Shown one piece after another: positions 1 through 24,480 of a stretch of DNA of 64,000 nt. The stretch is from DASYTH01 sp036002505. GTDB taxonomy: Bacteria > Actinomycetota > Actinomycetes > Mycobacteriales > Pseudonocardiaceae. Position numbers and translations under genes: made by a program. Location: the NCBI RefSeq assembly GCF_036002505.1, contig NZ_DASYTH010000322.1, positions 1 through 64,000 on the forward strand. Reading direction: 5' to 3'. The first letter of the stretch is position 1, and each line of letters opens with the position of its first letter. The notes under the pieces are model-generated. The model was given only the letters and a program-made list of their open reading frames with translations, was not told where the DNA came from and did no database searches.

Positions 1-3000
1 CCGGGCAGGCGTTGCGGTCGGGTGAGTGCGACCTGGCGGTGGCCGGCGGGGTCACGGTGATGGCGACGCCGACCACGTTCGTGGAGTTCAGCCGGCAGCG
101 CGGGTTGTCCCCGGACGGGCGGTGCAGGTCGTTCTCGGCCACCGCGGACGGCACCGGCTGGTCCGAGGGCGCCGGGCTGCTGCTGCTGGAGCGGTTGTCC
201 GACGCGCGCCGGCACGGCCACCGGATCCTCGGGGTGATCCGGGGCTCGGCGGTGAACCAGGACGGCACCAGCGGCCGGTTGACCGCGCCGAACGGTCCGG
301 CGCAGGAGCGGGTGATCCGCGCGGCCCTGGCCAGTGCCGGACTGTCCACTTCGGACATCGAGGTGGTGGAGGCGCACGGCACCGGCACCACGCTGGGCGA
401 CCCCATCGAGGCCAATGCCCTGCTGAGCGTGTTCGGGCCGGACCGGGAACGCCCGCTGTGGCTGGGGTCGGTCAAGTCGAACCTGGGGCACACCCAGGCC
501 GCGGCCGGGGTCGCCGGGATCATCAAGGTGATCCTGGCGTTGCGCCACAACCGGTTGCCGGCAACCCTGCACGTGACCGAACCGACCCCGCACGTGGACT
601 GGACGTCCGGGGCGGTCGACCTGCTCACCGAGCCGCAGCCCTGGCCGGACACCGGAACTCCGCGCCGGGCCGGGGTTTCCTCGTTCGGCCTTGCCGGCAC
701 CAACGCGCACGTGATCGTCGAACAGAGCCCGGCCACGGGCGAGGTCGCGCCGGTGGTTTCCGGTCCGCAGCCCTGGATCATCACGGCCCGCTCCCCCACG
801 GCCCTGTGCGCGCAGGCAAAGCGACTCGCCGAACACCTCGAGTCCACACCGGACACGCCGACGGCGGCGATTGCGAACACGCTGGCCCACCGGGCCAGGT
901 TCGACCACCGGGCGGTGGTCATCGGGGGCTCGACACGGGACATGCTGCCCGCGTTGCGGGCGCTCGCCGGCGGCACCCCTCACCCATCCGCCTTCGTGGG
1001 TGCCGCCGGCGATGCGCCGAAGCTCGCGGTCGTGTTCACCGGCCAAGGCCAGCGGGTGGGCACGGGCCGGGAGCTGGCCGGGCGTTTCCCGGTGTTCGCC
1101 GGCGCCCTGGACGACGTGTGCGCCGGGCTGGATCCGCACCTGCCCGAGCCGGCGCTGTTCGCCCTGCACGTGGCCTTGTTCCGGCTGTTCGAGCACTGGG
1201 GACTACGTCCGAACGTCCTGATCGGACACTCGGTGGGCAAGGTGTCAGCGGCATATCTCGCCGGCGAGCTAAGCCTGCCGGACGCCTGCGCCCTGGTCGC
1301 TGCTCACACCGAGGCGGACACGGAGACCGACGCGGTCGACCTCGACGCGCTGGCGCGCGACGGGATCACCGCCTGCCTGGAGCTGGGCCCGGACCGTACG
1401 CTCGGCACGCTGCCCGAGCCGGCCGTCACCGTGGCGGCGCTGCACCGGGACCGGCCCGAGGTGGAAAGCGTGCTCGGCGCCGCAGCCAGCCTGCTCACCC
1501 ACGGCTGCTCCGCCGCGCCGCCAACGGTTCCGGGCCCGCTCACCGACCTGCCCGGTTACCCGTTCGAGCGCCGGCGGTACTGGCTGGACGTGCCGGCCGT
1601 TCCCCGGGACGGGCCCGCCCCACCGGCTGATCTGTACACAGTGGACTGGCCGGCGCTGGATCGGGTGCCGGCCAGCCCGCGGCGCTCGGTGCTGCTCGGT
1701 GCGGACAGCCGGCTCGCCGAGCTGGCCGGGGCGACCTCCCATACAGATCTCGCCACGGTGGCGGAAAAGGTTCCGGACGTCGTGTTCGTGCCGGCGCAGC
1801 GGGGCGGCCCGGACGCCGGGCCGGTGCGGGCCGCCGTGCACGCGACGCTCGATCTGGTGCGGGAATGGCTGGCGGACAAGCGGTTCGCCGGTTCCCGCCT
1901 GGTGCTGCTCACCGCGGGTGCGGTGGGCCCGGGTGCGGCGCCGGACGACCTGGCCGGCGCCGCGCTCTGGGGTCTGTGCCGGGCCATCGAGGCCGAGCAC
2001 CCGGGCCGGGTCGCCATGGTGGATCTCGATGACGACGCCACCCCCGGGGCGCTGGCCACGGCCGTCGCCTCCGGCCGGCCGCAGGTGGCCGTCCGCGGGG
2101 ACACCTGCCACGCACCACGGCTCGTGCCCGCCGCCGTGACCCGCACGAACCGGGTGCTCGACCCGGCGGGCACGGTGCTGGTCACCGGCGCCGCGGGTGC
2201 GCTCGGGCGGCTCGTCACCCGGCATCTCGTTGCCGCACACGGGGTCCGGCGGCTGCTGCTGGTGAGCCGGAGCGGCGCGGGCGCACCCGGCATGGCCGAG
2301 CTGGTCGCCGATCTGTCCACTTCGGACGTCTCGGTCGCGGTGGCCGCGTGCGACGTCGCGGACCGGGCGTCGGTGGCCACCCTGGTCGCCTCCGTGCCGT
2401 CGCTCACCGCGGTCGTCCACCTGGCCGGCGTGGTGGATGACCGGCTGGCCGAAACGCTTCGCCCGGAGCGGGTGGACGCCGTGCTGCGGCCCAAAGTGGA
2501 CGGTGCGTGGCACCTGCACGAGCTGACCCGCGACCGCGAGCTGGCCGCGTTCGTGCTGTTCTCCTCGGTGGCCGGGGTGTTGGGCAACGCAGGCCAGGCG
2601 CCCTACGCCGCCGCCAACGCCTACCTCGACGCGCTCGCCCGGCACCGCCACGCCCTCGGGCTGCCCGCGCTGTCGCTGGCCTGGGGGCCCTGGGACGGCG
2701 CCGGCATGGCCGCGGGTTTATCCGCCGCCGACCGGGCCCGGCTCACCCGTACCGGCCTCACACCCCTCACCGCCGCCGAAGGTCTTGCCCTGCTCGACAC
2801 CGCGCTCGACGCTGGCGAACCGTTCCTGATCCCGGCGCGGCTGGATCTCACCCGGCGCCCGGACGCGCCCACCCGGCTCGCCAACCTGCCGGCCGCGGAA
2901 CGGAACCGGGCGCTGCTGGACGCGGTGCGGACCGAGGCGGCCACGGTGCTCGGCCACCCGGACGCGGACGCGATCGGGGCCGGCCGGCCGTTCACCGAGT

Positions 3001-3165
3001 TGGGCTTCGACTCCCTGACCGGTATCGAACTGCGGGACCGGCTGGCCGAGGCCACCGGATTGGACCTGCCGGCCACGCTGACCTTCGACCACCCCACGCC
3101 CATCGCGGTCGCCGAGCATCTGGCCGGCCTCCACACCGGCACCACGCCGGCTCCGGCCACGATCA
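1..3165 (+). other. PKS module A: partial KS - truncated AT - KR - ACP
   Basis: The KS is cut by the window edge before its active-site cysteine. The AT region runs only from about 1024 to 1590, roughly 185 residues, against about 335 for the ATs of modules C and E. It keeps the FTGQG start and a GHSVG nucleophile motif followed by K where the other ATs have E. It lacks about 25 residues ahead of ALFA and about 120 residues between about 1300 and 1350, including the HAFH/YASH block with the catalytic histidine and the small subdomain. The frame stays open across both gaps. The KR (about 2155-2860) has TGAAGALG, the Lys/Ser/Tyr set and a VDD in place of LDD, which suggests B-type stereochemistry. 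The ACP serine is in LGFDSL near 3010. No DH or ER is present. Confidence 0.85.
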
Positions 3166-6100
3166 CCCCGACCCGCAGCGATGAGCCGATCGCGATCGTC
3201 GGCATGGCCTGCCGGTTTCCCGGCGGGGTCAAGAGCCCCGAGGACCTGTGGCGGCTGGTGCGGGACGGCGTCGACGGCGTCGGGCCGTTTCCCACCGACC
3301 GCGGCTGGAACCTCGACGCGCTCTACCATCCCGATCCGGACCACGCCGGCACCAGCTACACCCGGCACGGCGGTTTCCTGTACGACGCGGGCGAGTTCGA
3401 CGCCGCCTTCTTCGGGATCAGCCCGCGGGCGGCCACCGCCACCGACCCGCAGCAGCGGCTGCTGCTGGAAACCGCCTGGGAGGCGGTGGAACGCGCCGGG
3501 ATCGATCCGACCTCGTTGCGCGGCAGCAACACCGGCGTGTTCACCGGCATCATGTACCACGACTACGGCGGCCGGGTGCCGCACGCGCCGGACGGGCTCG
3601 AAGGGTTCTTTCTCACCGGGAACACCGGCAGCGTGGCGTCCGGGCGGATCGCCTACACCCTCGGCCTGGAAGGCCCGGCGGTCAGCCTGGACACCGCCTG
3701 CTCCTCCTCCCTGGTGGCCCTGCACTGGGCGAGCCAAGCGCTCCGGACCGGCGAATGCGACCTCACCCTGGCCGGCGGCGTCACGGTCATGGCGACGCCC
3801 CGGACGTTCGTGGAGTTCAGCCGGCAGCGAGCGCTCTCCGCCGACGGAAGGTGCAAAGCGTTCTCCGCCAACGCCGACGGCACCGGCTGGAGCGAAGGCG
3901 CCGGCCTGGTACTACTGGAGCGCCTCTCCGACGCGCAGCGCCACGGCCACCCGATCCTGGCCGTGATCCGCGGCTCCGCGATCAACCAGGACGGCGCCAG
4001 CAACGGACTCACCGCCCCCAACGGACCCGCCCAGCAACGCGTCATCCGCCAGGCCCTCACCAACGCCGGACTGTCCACTAGCGACATCGACGCCGTCGAG
4101 GCACACGGCACCGGAACCGCACTCGGTGACCCCATCGAAGCCCAGGCACTCCTGGCCACCTACGGCGAGAACCGGCAGCGCCCGCTGTGGCTCGGCTCGG
4201 TCAAGTCCAACATCGGCCACACCCAGGCCGCGGCCGGCGTCGCCGGGCTGATCAAGATGATCGTGGCGCTGCGCCACGGAGAGCTGCCGCCGACCCTGCA
4301 CGCCGCCGAGCCCTCACCCCACGTGTACTGGTCCACCGGCACCGTGTCGCTGCTCACCGAGCGCCGCCCCTGGCCACGCGGCGAAACCCCGCGCCGGGCC
4401 GGAATCTCCTCGTTCGGCGTGAGCGGCACCAACGCCCACGTGATCATCGAAGAGCCCCCGGACGACCACCTCCGGTCGATGACCGACTTGTCGCGGGAAG
4501 TTCCCACGACAGGTCCGTCTTGTCGCGGGAAGTTCCCACGACAAGTCGGCCCGGTACAGCCGTTCGTGATCTCCGGTAGGACGCCGGAGGCGGTGAGGGC
4601 CCAGGCCGGGCGGTTGCGCGAGGCTGCCCTCGACGTGGACCCGGCGGACCTCGCCGCCGCACTGATGTGCCGTACCGGGTTCGAGCACCGCGCCGTGGTG
4701 GTCGCCACCGACCGCGGCGAACTGCTGGTCGGACTGGATGCACTGTCGACCGGCAGGCCCGCAGCCAATCTGATCACCGGACAGACCCCCGAAGCTGTCG
4801 CACCGGTGTTCGTGTTTCCCGGTCAAGGATCCCAATGGGCCGGCATGGGATTGCGGCTGCGCCAGGAATTCCCGGTCTTCGCCGAGCACCTCGACGCCTG
4901 CGCCGAGACCCTGCGCCAGCACTGCGACTGGTCGCTACCTGACGTCCTCGGTGATGCGGAAGCGCTGGAGCGGGTGGACATCGTGCAGCCCGCACTGTTC
5001 GCGATCATGGTCTCGCTTGCCCGGCTCTGGGAATCGTTCGGTGTACGACCCGCCGCGGTGGTGGGCCACTCGCAGGGTGAGATCGCCGCCGCCCACATCG
5101 CCGGTGGACTCACGCTCGATGACGCCGCCCGGATCGTCTGCCTGCGCTCCCAATCCATCGCCGCGCATCTCACCGGCCGGGGCGGCATGCTGTCCGTGCC
5201 ACAGCCCGCCGACGAGCTCGACTTACCCGACGGCGTCTGGATCGCCGCCGTCAACGGCCCCACCAGCACGGTCGTCGCCGGCAGTCCTGATGTCCTCGAC
5301 CGGATGCTCGCCCGGGACGTCGATGCCCGCCGCATCCCGGTGAACTACGCCTCCCACACTCCACACGTCGAACGCGTTCACGAGCACCTGCTCGACGTAC
5401 TGGCCGACATCCGGCCCCAGTCGGGCGAGATCCCGTTCCACTCCACCGTCACCGGCACCCGACTTGACACCGCCACCCTCGATGCCGGGTACTGGTACCG
5501 CAACCTCCGCCAACCGGTTCAGCTCGAACGCACCATCCGGGCGTTGAACGCCGCCCACCACATCGAGATCAGCCCCCATCCCGTCCTCACCCACACCCTC
5601 GACGCCGCCACCGGCACCCTCCGCCGCGACGAGGACACGGTCCGGCGGATCCTGCTGTCACTTGCCGAGGCCCACGTCAACGGCGTCACGGTCGACTGGT
5701 CACCCCTGCTCCCGCGCCAGCCTGGCCACCTCGAGCTGCCGACCTATCCCTTCCAGCGCCAGCGCTTCTGGCTCGACGCCACGCCCGAGATCACCGACGC
5801 TCGTGATCTCGGGCTGACCCCCGCACAGCACCCGTTGCTCAGCGCCGCGATCCGACCCGCTGGCACCGGCACCACCGTCTACACCGGACAGATCTCCCGC
5901 ACGACCCACCCCTGGCTCGCCGACCACGCCATCCTCGGCACCGTTCTCCTGCCCGGCACCGCCTTCCTCGACCTCGCTCTGCACGCGGCCGGCGGCACCC
6001 TCGACGAGCTCACCCTGCACAGCCCGCTCACCCTCACCGGCGACCAGGCCACCCAGCTCCAGGTCGTCCGCGCGGGAGACACACTCACCATCCACTCCCG

Positions 6101-9100
6101 GCCCGACGACGCCGAGTGGACCACCCACGCCACCGCCACCGTCGGCACGGGCACCCAGAAGTCCAAAGTAGACGGTTCCCGCCCGCCGTCCGCCACACCG
6201 CTGGACCTCGACCGGCTGTACGAGGGTCTCGCCGACCGCGGTTACCAGTACGGTCCCGCGTTCCGCGCCCTCCGCGCCGCCTGGACCGGCGGCCGGTACC
6301 ACTACGCCGACGTCGCCCTGCCCGAAGGCGTTGGCAGCACAGGGTTCGCCGTCCACCCGGCTCTTCTCGACGCCGCGCTGCACGTTCTGGCGCTCGGGGA
6401 CGACCTGCGCATCCCGTTCTCGTTCAGCGACATCCGGCTGCACAAGCCGGCCGCCACCGCCGCCTCCGTCAGCCTCACCACGCTCGACGGCGGCGGCGTG
6501 GCGCTGACCATGACCGGCACCGGCGGCGAGCCCGTTCTCACGATCGGCGCCATGACCACCCGCCCGGTCACCCAGCAGCAGCTCACCGCGCGGCCACCGC
6601 TGTACACAGTGGACTGGCCGGTCCTCGAACCGATGGCCCGACCCCGGCCGGCGCGCCCGTGGGCGGTCCTGGCTCCGGACCTCCTCTCGATTGGTGGCGC
6701 CCTGCACGAAGCCGGCGTCGGCGTCGAGATCCGCCCCGATCTTGCCGCGATCGCCGCCACCGCACCGGAGATCGTGCTGGCCACGATCATGCCCGATCCC
6801 GGGGACGACGAGCCGGCACGGACCCGGGCCGCGCTCGGGCAGGCGCTCGACCTGGTCCGGGCCTGGCTCGCCGAGGACCGGCTCACCGCCGCGCGGCTGG
6901 TCGTCCTCACCCGCGGCGCGGTCACGACCCATCCCGGCGACAAGGTCGATCCGGCTGCCGCCGCGGTCTGGGGCCTGCTCCGCTCGGCGCAGACCGAGCA
7001 CCCCGGCCGGTTCGTGCTGCTCGACCTCGACGGCCACCCGAACACCCCGGCCGCCGTCGCCGCCGCGCTGGCCACCGGTGAACCGCAGCTCGCGGTGCGG
7101 GAAGGCGGGATCCACGTGCCACGGCTCGACCGCGCCCACCCAGGTAAGTCTCCTGTGGACGGTGCGCCGAGCTGGCGGCTGACCCTGCGCGGCTCGGGCT
7201 CGCTGGACGACCTGGCCTTCGAACCGAACCCGGAAGCGCTGGAACCGTTGGCGCCCGGGCAGGTCCGGGTAGGGGTCCGGGCCGCGGGCCTGAACTTCCG
7301 CGACGTGATGCGGGCGCTGAACCTGGTGCCCGACGACGGCCGGCCGGCGGCCGGGGAGGCCGCCGGGGTCGTGCTCGAGGTGGCACCGGACGTCACCGGC
7401 CTCGCACCGGGCGACCGGGTGCTGGGCCTGCTGGAGACCGGGGTCGGGCCGGTCGCGGTCACCAACCGGCGGATGCTGGTCCGGATGCCCACGGGCTGGT
7501 CGTTCGCGCAGGCCGCCGCCGCGCCGGTCGCCTACCTGACCGCCTACTACGGACTGGTCGACCTGGCCGGCCTCGAACCGGGTCAGCGACTGCTGCTGCA
7601 CGCGGCCACCGGCGGCGTCGGGCTCGCCACGCTGCACCTGGCGCGGCATTGGGGCGTCGAGGTTTTCGCCACCGCGAGCCCGGGCAAGTGGGCGACGCTG
7701 CGCGCGCTCGGACTGGACGACGACCACCTCGCCTCGTCCCGCACGCTCGAGTTCGAGGAGCACTTCCGGGCCACCATGGGCCGGCCGGTGGACGTCGTGC
7801 TGAACTCCCTGGCCCGGGAGTTCGTCGACGCATCGCTGCGGCTGCTGGGCCCGGGCGGCCGGTTCCTCGAACTGGGCAAGACCGACCGGCGTGATCCGGA
7901 CCGGGTCGCCGAGGACCACCCGGGAATCCGGTACCGGGCCTACGACCTGATGGACGCCGGCCCGGACCGCATCCTCGAGATGCTCGGCACACTGCGCGAG
8001 CTGTTCGAATCCGGCATGCTGCCACCGCTTCCGGTCACCGCATGGGACATCCGGCGCGCCCCGGAGGCGCTGCGCCACCTGAGCCAGGCCCGGCACACCG
8101 GCAAGATCGTCCTCACCATTCCGTCCACAATGGACCCCGCGGGAACCGTGCTGATCACCGGTGGCGCCGGCGGGCTGGGCAGCCGCGTCGCCCGCCACCT
8201 CATGGTCGAGCACGGCATCCGGCACCTCGTGCTGACCAGCCGGAGCGGAGTGGGCACCGAGCTCGCAACGGAGCTCGAGGCCTTGGGCGCCAACGTGATC
8301 CTCGCGGCCTGCGATGTTGCCGACCGGGCCGCGCTGGCCGGGCTGCTGGCGGCGATCCCGGCTGCGCACCCGCTCACCGCGGTGGTGCACGCCGCGGGGG
8401 TGCTCGACGACGGCGTGGTCGGGTCGCTGACCCCGGAGAGGCTCGACGCGGTGCTGCGCCCCAAGGTCGACGGTGCCTGGCACCTGCACGAGCTGACCCG
8501 CGACCTCGATCTCGCCGAGTTCGTGCTGTTCTCCTCGGCGGCCGGCACGCTCGGCACCGCCGGGCAGGCCAACTACGCGGCCGCCAATGCATTCCTGGAC
8601 GCGCTCGCCGCGCACCGGGCCCGCGCCGGGCTGCCGGCCGTCTCGCTCGGCTGGGGACTGTGGGCGGACGCGAGCGCGATGACCCGCGGGATGCCGGCCG
8701 CCGACGTGGCCCGGCTGCGGCGGTCCGGGCTCGCGGCCGTCCCCACTCCGCTCGGCCTCACCCTGTTCGACCGCGCCCGCGCCGGCGACCGGCCCACGCT
8801 CCTCCCGGTTCTGCTGGACCTGCCGGCGTTGCGATCCGGCGAGATCCCTCCGCTGCTACGCAACCTCGTCCAGTCGCCACGGGTCGCCACCGATTCCACC
8901 GTGGACATAGCGGACCTGGACGAGCTGGTGCGCGCCCACGCGGCCACGGTGCTGGGCCACACCGCGGCCACCGCGGTGGATCCGGCGAAAGCGTTCAAGG
9001 ACCTGGGTTTCGACTCGCTGACCGCGGTGGAGCTGCGCAACCGGCTGGCCGCGGCGACCGGACTGCGGCTGCCGGCCACGCTGGTGTTCGACCACCCCAC

Positions 9101-9361
9101 GCCGGCCGCGGTCGCCGGTCACCTGCGGGAGCGGTTGGCACCCGACCCCGCCGGCGCGCTGCTTGCCGAGCTGGACCGGATCGAGGCGGCGCTGCCCACG
9201 GTCCGGCCGGACGATCGGGTCACCGCGCGGCTGCGGTCGCTGCTCTCCCGCTGGCAGGGCCTCACCGGCGAGAACACCGGCGACCTCGCCGCGGCGAGCG
9301 ACGAGGAATTGTTCGACGCACTGGACAACGAGCTCGGCAGGGCCCGGGGAGGCGCCCCAGG

Positions 9362-9365
<4 letters not shown>
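1..9365 (+). CDS. Type I modular polyketide synthase subunit (5' partial), modules A and B
   Basis: This is a large modular PKS protein whose N-terminus lies outside the window; the first readable codon is at position 3, inside a ketosynthase. The visible order is KS (C-terminal half), a shortened AT, KR, ACP, then KS, AT, DH, ER, KR, ACP and a C-terminal helical tail (about 9150-9365) of the kind that docks to the next subunit. KS motifs EAHGTGT and KSNLGHT/KSNIGHT, the KS active site TACSSS (around 3699), AT motif GHSxG, KR TGxxGxxG motifs and two LGFDSL phosphopantetheine sites are all visible. It ends in TGA overlapping the TTG start of the next PKS gene, so the two are translationally coupled and work in series. 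The AT of module A lacks catalytic parts (see the module A entry). The product cannot be named from this part alone. Confidence 0.97.
3180..9140 (+). other. PKS module B: KS-AT(methylmalonyl)-DH-ER-KR-ACP
   Basis: This is a complete, fully reducing extension module. The KS (about 3183-4455) has TACSSS, EAHGTGT and KSNIGHT. The AT (about 4798-5780) has GHSQGE and the YASH motif near 5346, which in cis-AT modular PKSs marks methylmalonyl-CoA. The DH (about 5815-6590) has a proper HxxxGxxxxP motif and the later DxxxH. The ER (about 7165-8135) has the GGVGLA nucleotide-binding loop near 7610. The KR (about 8140-8800) has TGGAGGLG and LDD, indicating B-type. The ACP has LGFDSL near 9005. The predicted step adds a propionate unit reduced to a fully saturated alpha-methyl carbon pair. 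Large parts of the KS and AT look nearly identical to those of module D. Confidence 0.9.
4485..4547. repeat. Tandem pair of near-palindromes inside the KS-AT linker of module B
   Basis: Two 25-nt copies (4488-4512 and 4520-4544) lie 32 nt apart. Each is a near-perfect palindrome with arms TTGTCG.GGGAA and TTCCC.CGACAA. The outermost arms GACTTGTCG and CGACAAGTC pair across the whole 63 nt. The block is 21 codons long and keeps the PKS frame open, adding a linker stretch that module D lacks. It reads as an in-frame inserted and duplicated palindromic element, not as part of a folded domain. Confidence 0.8.
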
Positions 9366-23125
<13,760 letters not shown>

Positions 23126-23172
23126 TCGGGAAGTCCCGCGGGACCCCGTCACCCTTGCCGCCGTTCGAGCGA

Positions 23173-23178
23173 TATAAA
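23173..23178 (+). promoter_or_regulatory. Candidate -10 box for the TIR gene
   Basis: TATAAA stands out in a GC-rich gap of 94 nt between the PKS stop and the TIR protein start. It would place the transcript start near 23185, about 35 nt ahead of the ATG. No convincing -35 box is seen, so the call is weak. It would make the TIR gene transcriptionally separable from the PKS genes. Confidence 0.3.
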
Positions 23179-23219
23179 CCTGGTTGGCAGTTACGGTCGG
23201 GTCGGTGAGGGCGGGACAG

Positions 23220-24437
23220 ATGGCGTTACACGTGTTCATCAGCTACGCCAGGAAGGACCAGGCACGCGCGACCCAGCTGCGGGCGGACGTCCATCAGCTC
23301 GGTCACGCGGTGTGGTTCGACCAGGACGTCTCCGGCGGCCACCAGTGGTGGAGCACGATTCTGCAGCAGATCCGGGACTGCCACGTGTTCGTGTTCGTAC
23401 TCAGCCCCTACTCCGTGACCTCCCGGGCCTGCCTCGCCGAGCTGAACTACGCGGAGGTGCTGCGCCGGCCGATCCTGCCGATCATGGTGCGCTCGGTGAA
23501 CCCGTCCACGGCACCCGCGGTCGTGGCCAACACGCAGATCATCGACTACACCAACCGCACCACGGACACGGTGTTCTCGCTGCTGAACGGGTTCAACAGG
23601 ATGCCGAGGCCCGGCCCGCTCCCGCAACCGCTGCCGCCGGAGCCGGCGATCCCCACCTCGTACCTCAACGCCTACGCGGAGCGCCTCGGGTCGCCGGAGC
23701 TCACCTACAGCGCGCAGATGGAGCTGCTCGCGCAGCTGCGGGCGCAGCTGAACAACGAGGAGGACCAGGCCACGATCCTGCAGCTGCTGGTCGCTCTGCG
23801 CGACCGGGCGGACCTCGCCCGGGCATTGCTCCCCGACCTTGACGAGGCGCTGGCACCAGGCTGGCGGTTCGATCCGGAGGGGGACTTCGAGCGGCGCTGG
23901 TGGGGCGGGCGGGGCTTCACCAGCCAGGTCTGGAAGGACGGGCGGGCGATCGACGAGCGGGGCCCCGAATTCGCCGCGGTCCCGGCGCCAGCCGCGGGAG
24001 GCGCCATGCCCTTGATCCAGCCGCACCAGCTGGCCACCATGCCGGCCTCGCAGCGACCCATCGCGCACCCGGGGAGGTCGAAGCTGCCCCTGGTCATCGG
24101 CGTGGGCGTCGCCGTGGCGGCCGTGGTGACCGTGCTCCTCGTGGTGCTGCTGGGCGGCAGCTCCAGTGGCAGCCCGGACAGCGTGGCGCAGCAGTTCGTC
24201 AACGCGATGAACGCCCGCGACGGCAACACCCTGGCGAGCCTGGCGTGTGCCCGGGTCAAGGACGAAGTCCGGGACGTCTCCGGTCTGCAGGGCGTGAGCA
24301 ACATCCAGCTCGTCGGGGTGAACGCCGGCGACAGTTCCGGCACCTTCACCATTTCCGCCACATTCGACGGCGTCAACGAACGGCACGACCTGTCGCTGAT
24401 CAAGGAGGACGGCGAGTGGCGGGTGTGCTCACTCTGA
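23220..24437 (+). CDS. Membrane-anchored TIR-domain protein with extracytoplasmic C-terminal domain
   Basis: This is a 405-residue protein. Residues 1 to about 110 form a TIR domain (HVFISYARKD start, a WFDQDV box, and an SRACLAELNYAE segment whose Glu74 is the candidate NADase glutamate). Residues about 215-240 resemble a DUF2510-type Trp-rich motif. One transmembrane helix follows at about 288-310, then a Ser/Gly-rich linker and a C-terminal domain of about 90 residues resembling small NTF2-like or DUF4878-type lipoprotein domains. The start chosen is ATG 23220, with GAGG 9 nt upstream; TTG 23184 and GTG 23205 are in frame but weaker. The topology would put TIR inside and the sensor domain outside. 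TIR domains in bacteria often cleave NAD+ in defence systems. No partner gene is seen here, so signalling or defence is inference. Confidence 0.85.
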   Translation: MALHVFISYARKDQARATQLRADVHQLGHAVWFDQDVSGGHQWWSTILQQIRDCHVFVFVLSPYSVTSRACLAELNYAEVLRRPILPIMVRSVNPSTAPAVVANTQIIDYTNRTTDTVFSLLNGFNRMPRPGPLPQPLPPEPAIPTSYLNAYAERLGSPELTYSAQMELLAQLRAQLNNEEDQATILQLLVALRDRADLARALLPDLDEALAPGWRFDPEGDFERRWWGGRGFTSQVWKDGRAIDERGPEFAAVPAPAAGGAMPLIQPHQLATMPASQRPIAHPGRSKLPLVIGVGVAVAAVVTVLLVVLLGGSSSGSPDSVAQQFVNAMNARDGNTLASLACARVKDEVRDVSGLQGVSNIQLVGVNAGDSSGTFTISATFDGVNERHDLSLIKEDGEWRVCSL

Positions 24438-24480
24438 GGCTTTAGCCCCGGCAAAGACCTACCCGGCAGGATGTTTTTCC

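Noticed and set aside
4485..4547. Insertion sequence remnant.
   Set aside because: No transposase fragment or target duplication is seen; only the palindromes are present.
5700..8615. A 971-codon open frame on the minus strand under the first PKS gene, and other long antisense frames.
   Set aside because: High GC gives few stops in shadow frames; the plus strand carries clear PKS domains and the antisense product shows no recognisable domain.
8042..9361. In-frame upstream extension of the second PKS gene.
   Set aside because: The extension is Arg/Gly-rich shadow of the first PKS; docking-domain sequence begins only at TTG 9362.
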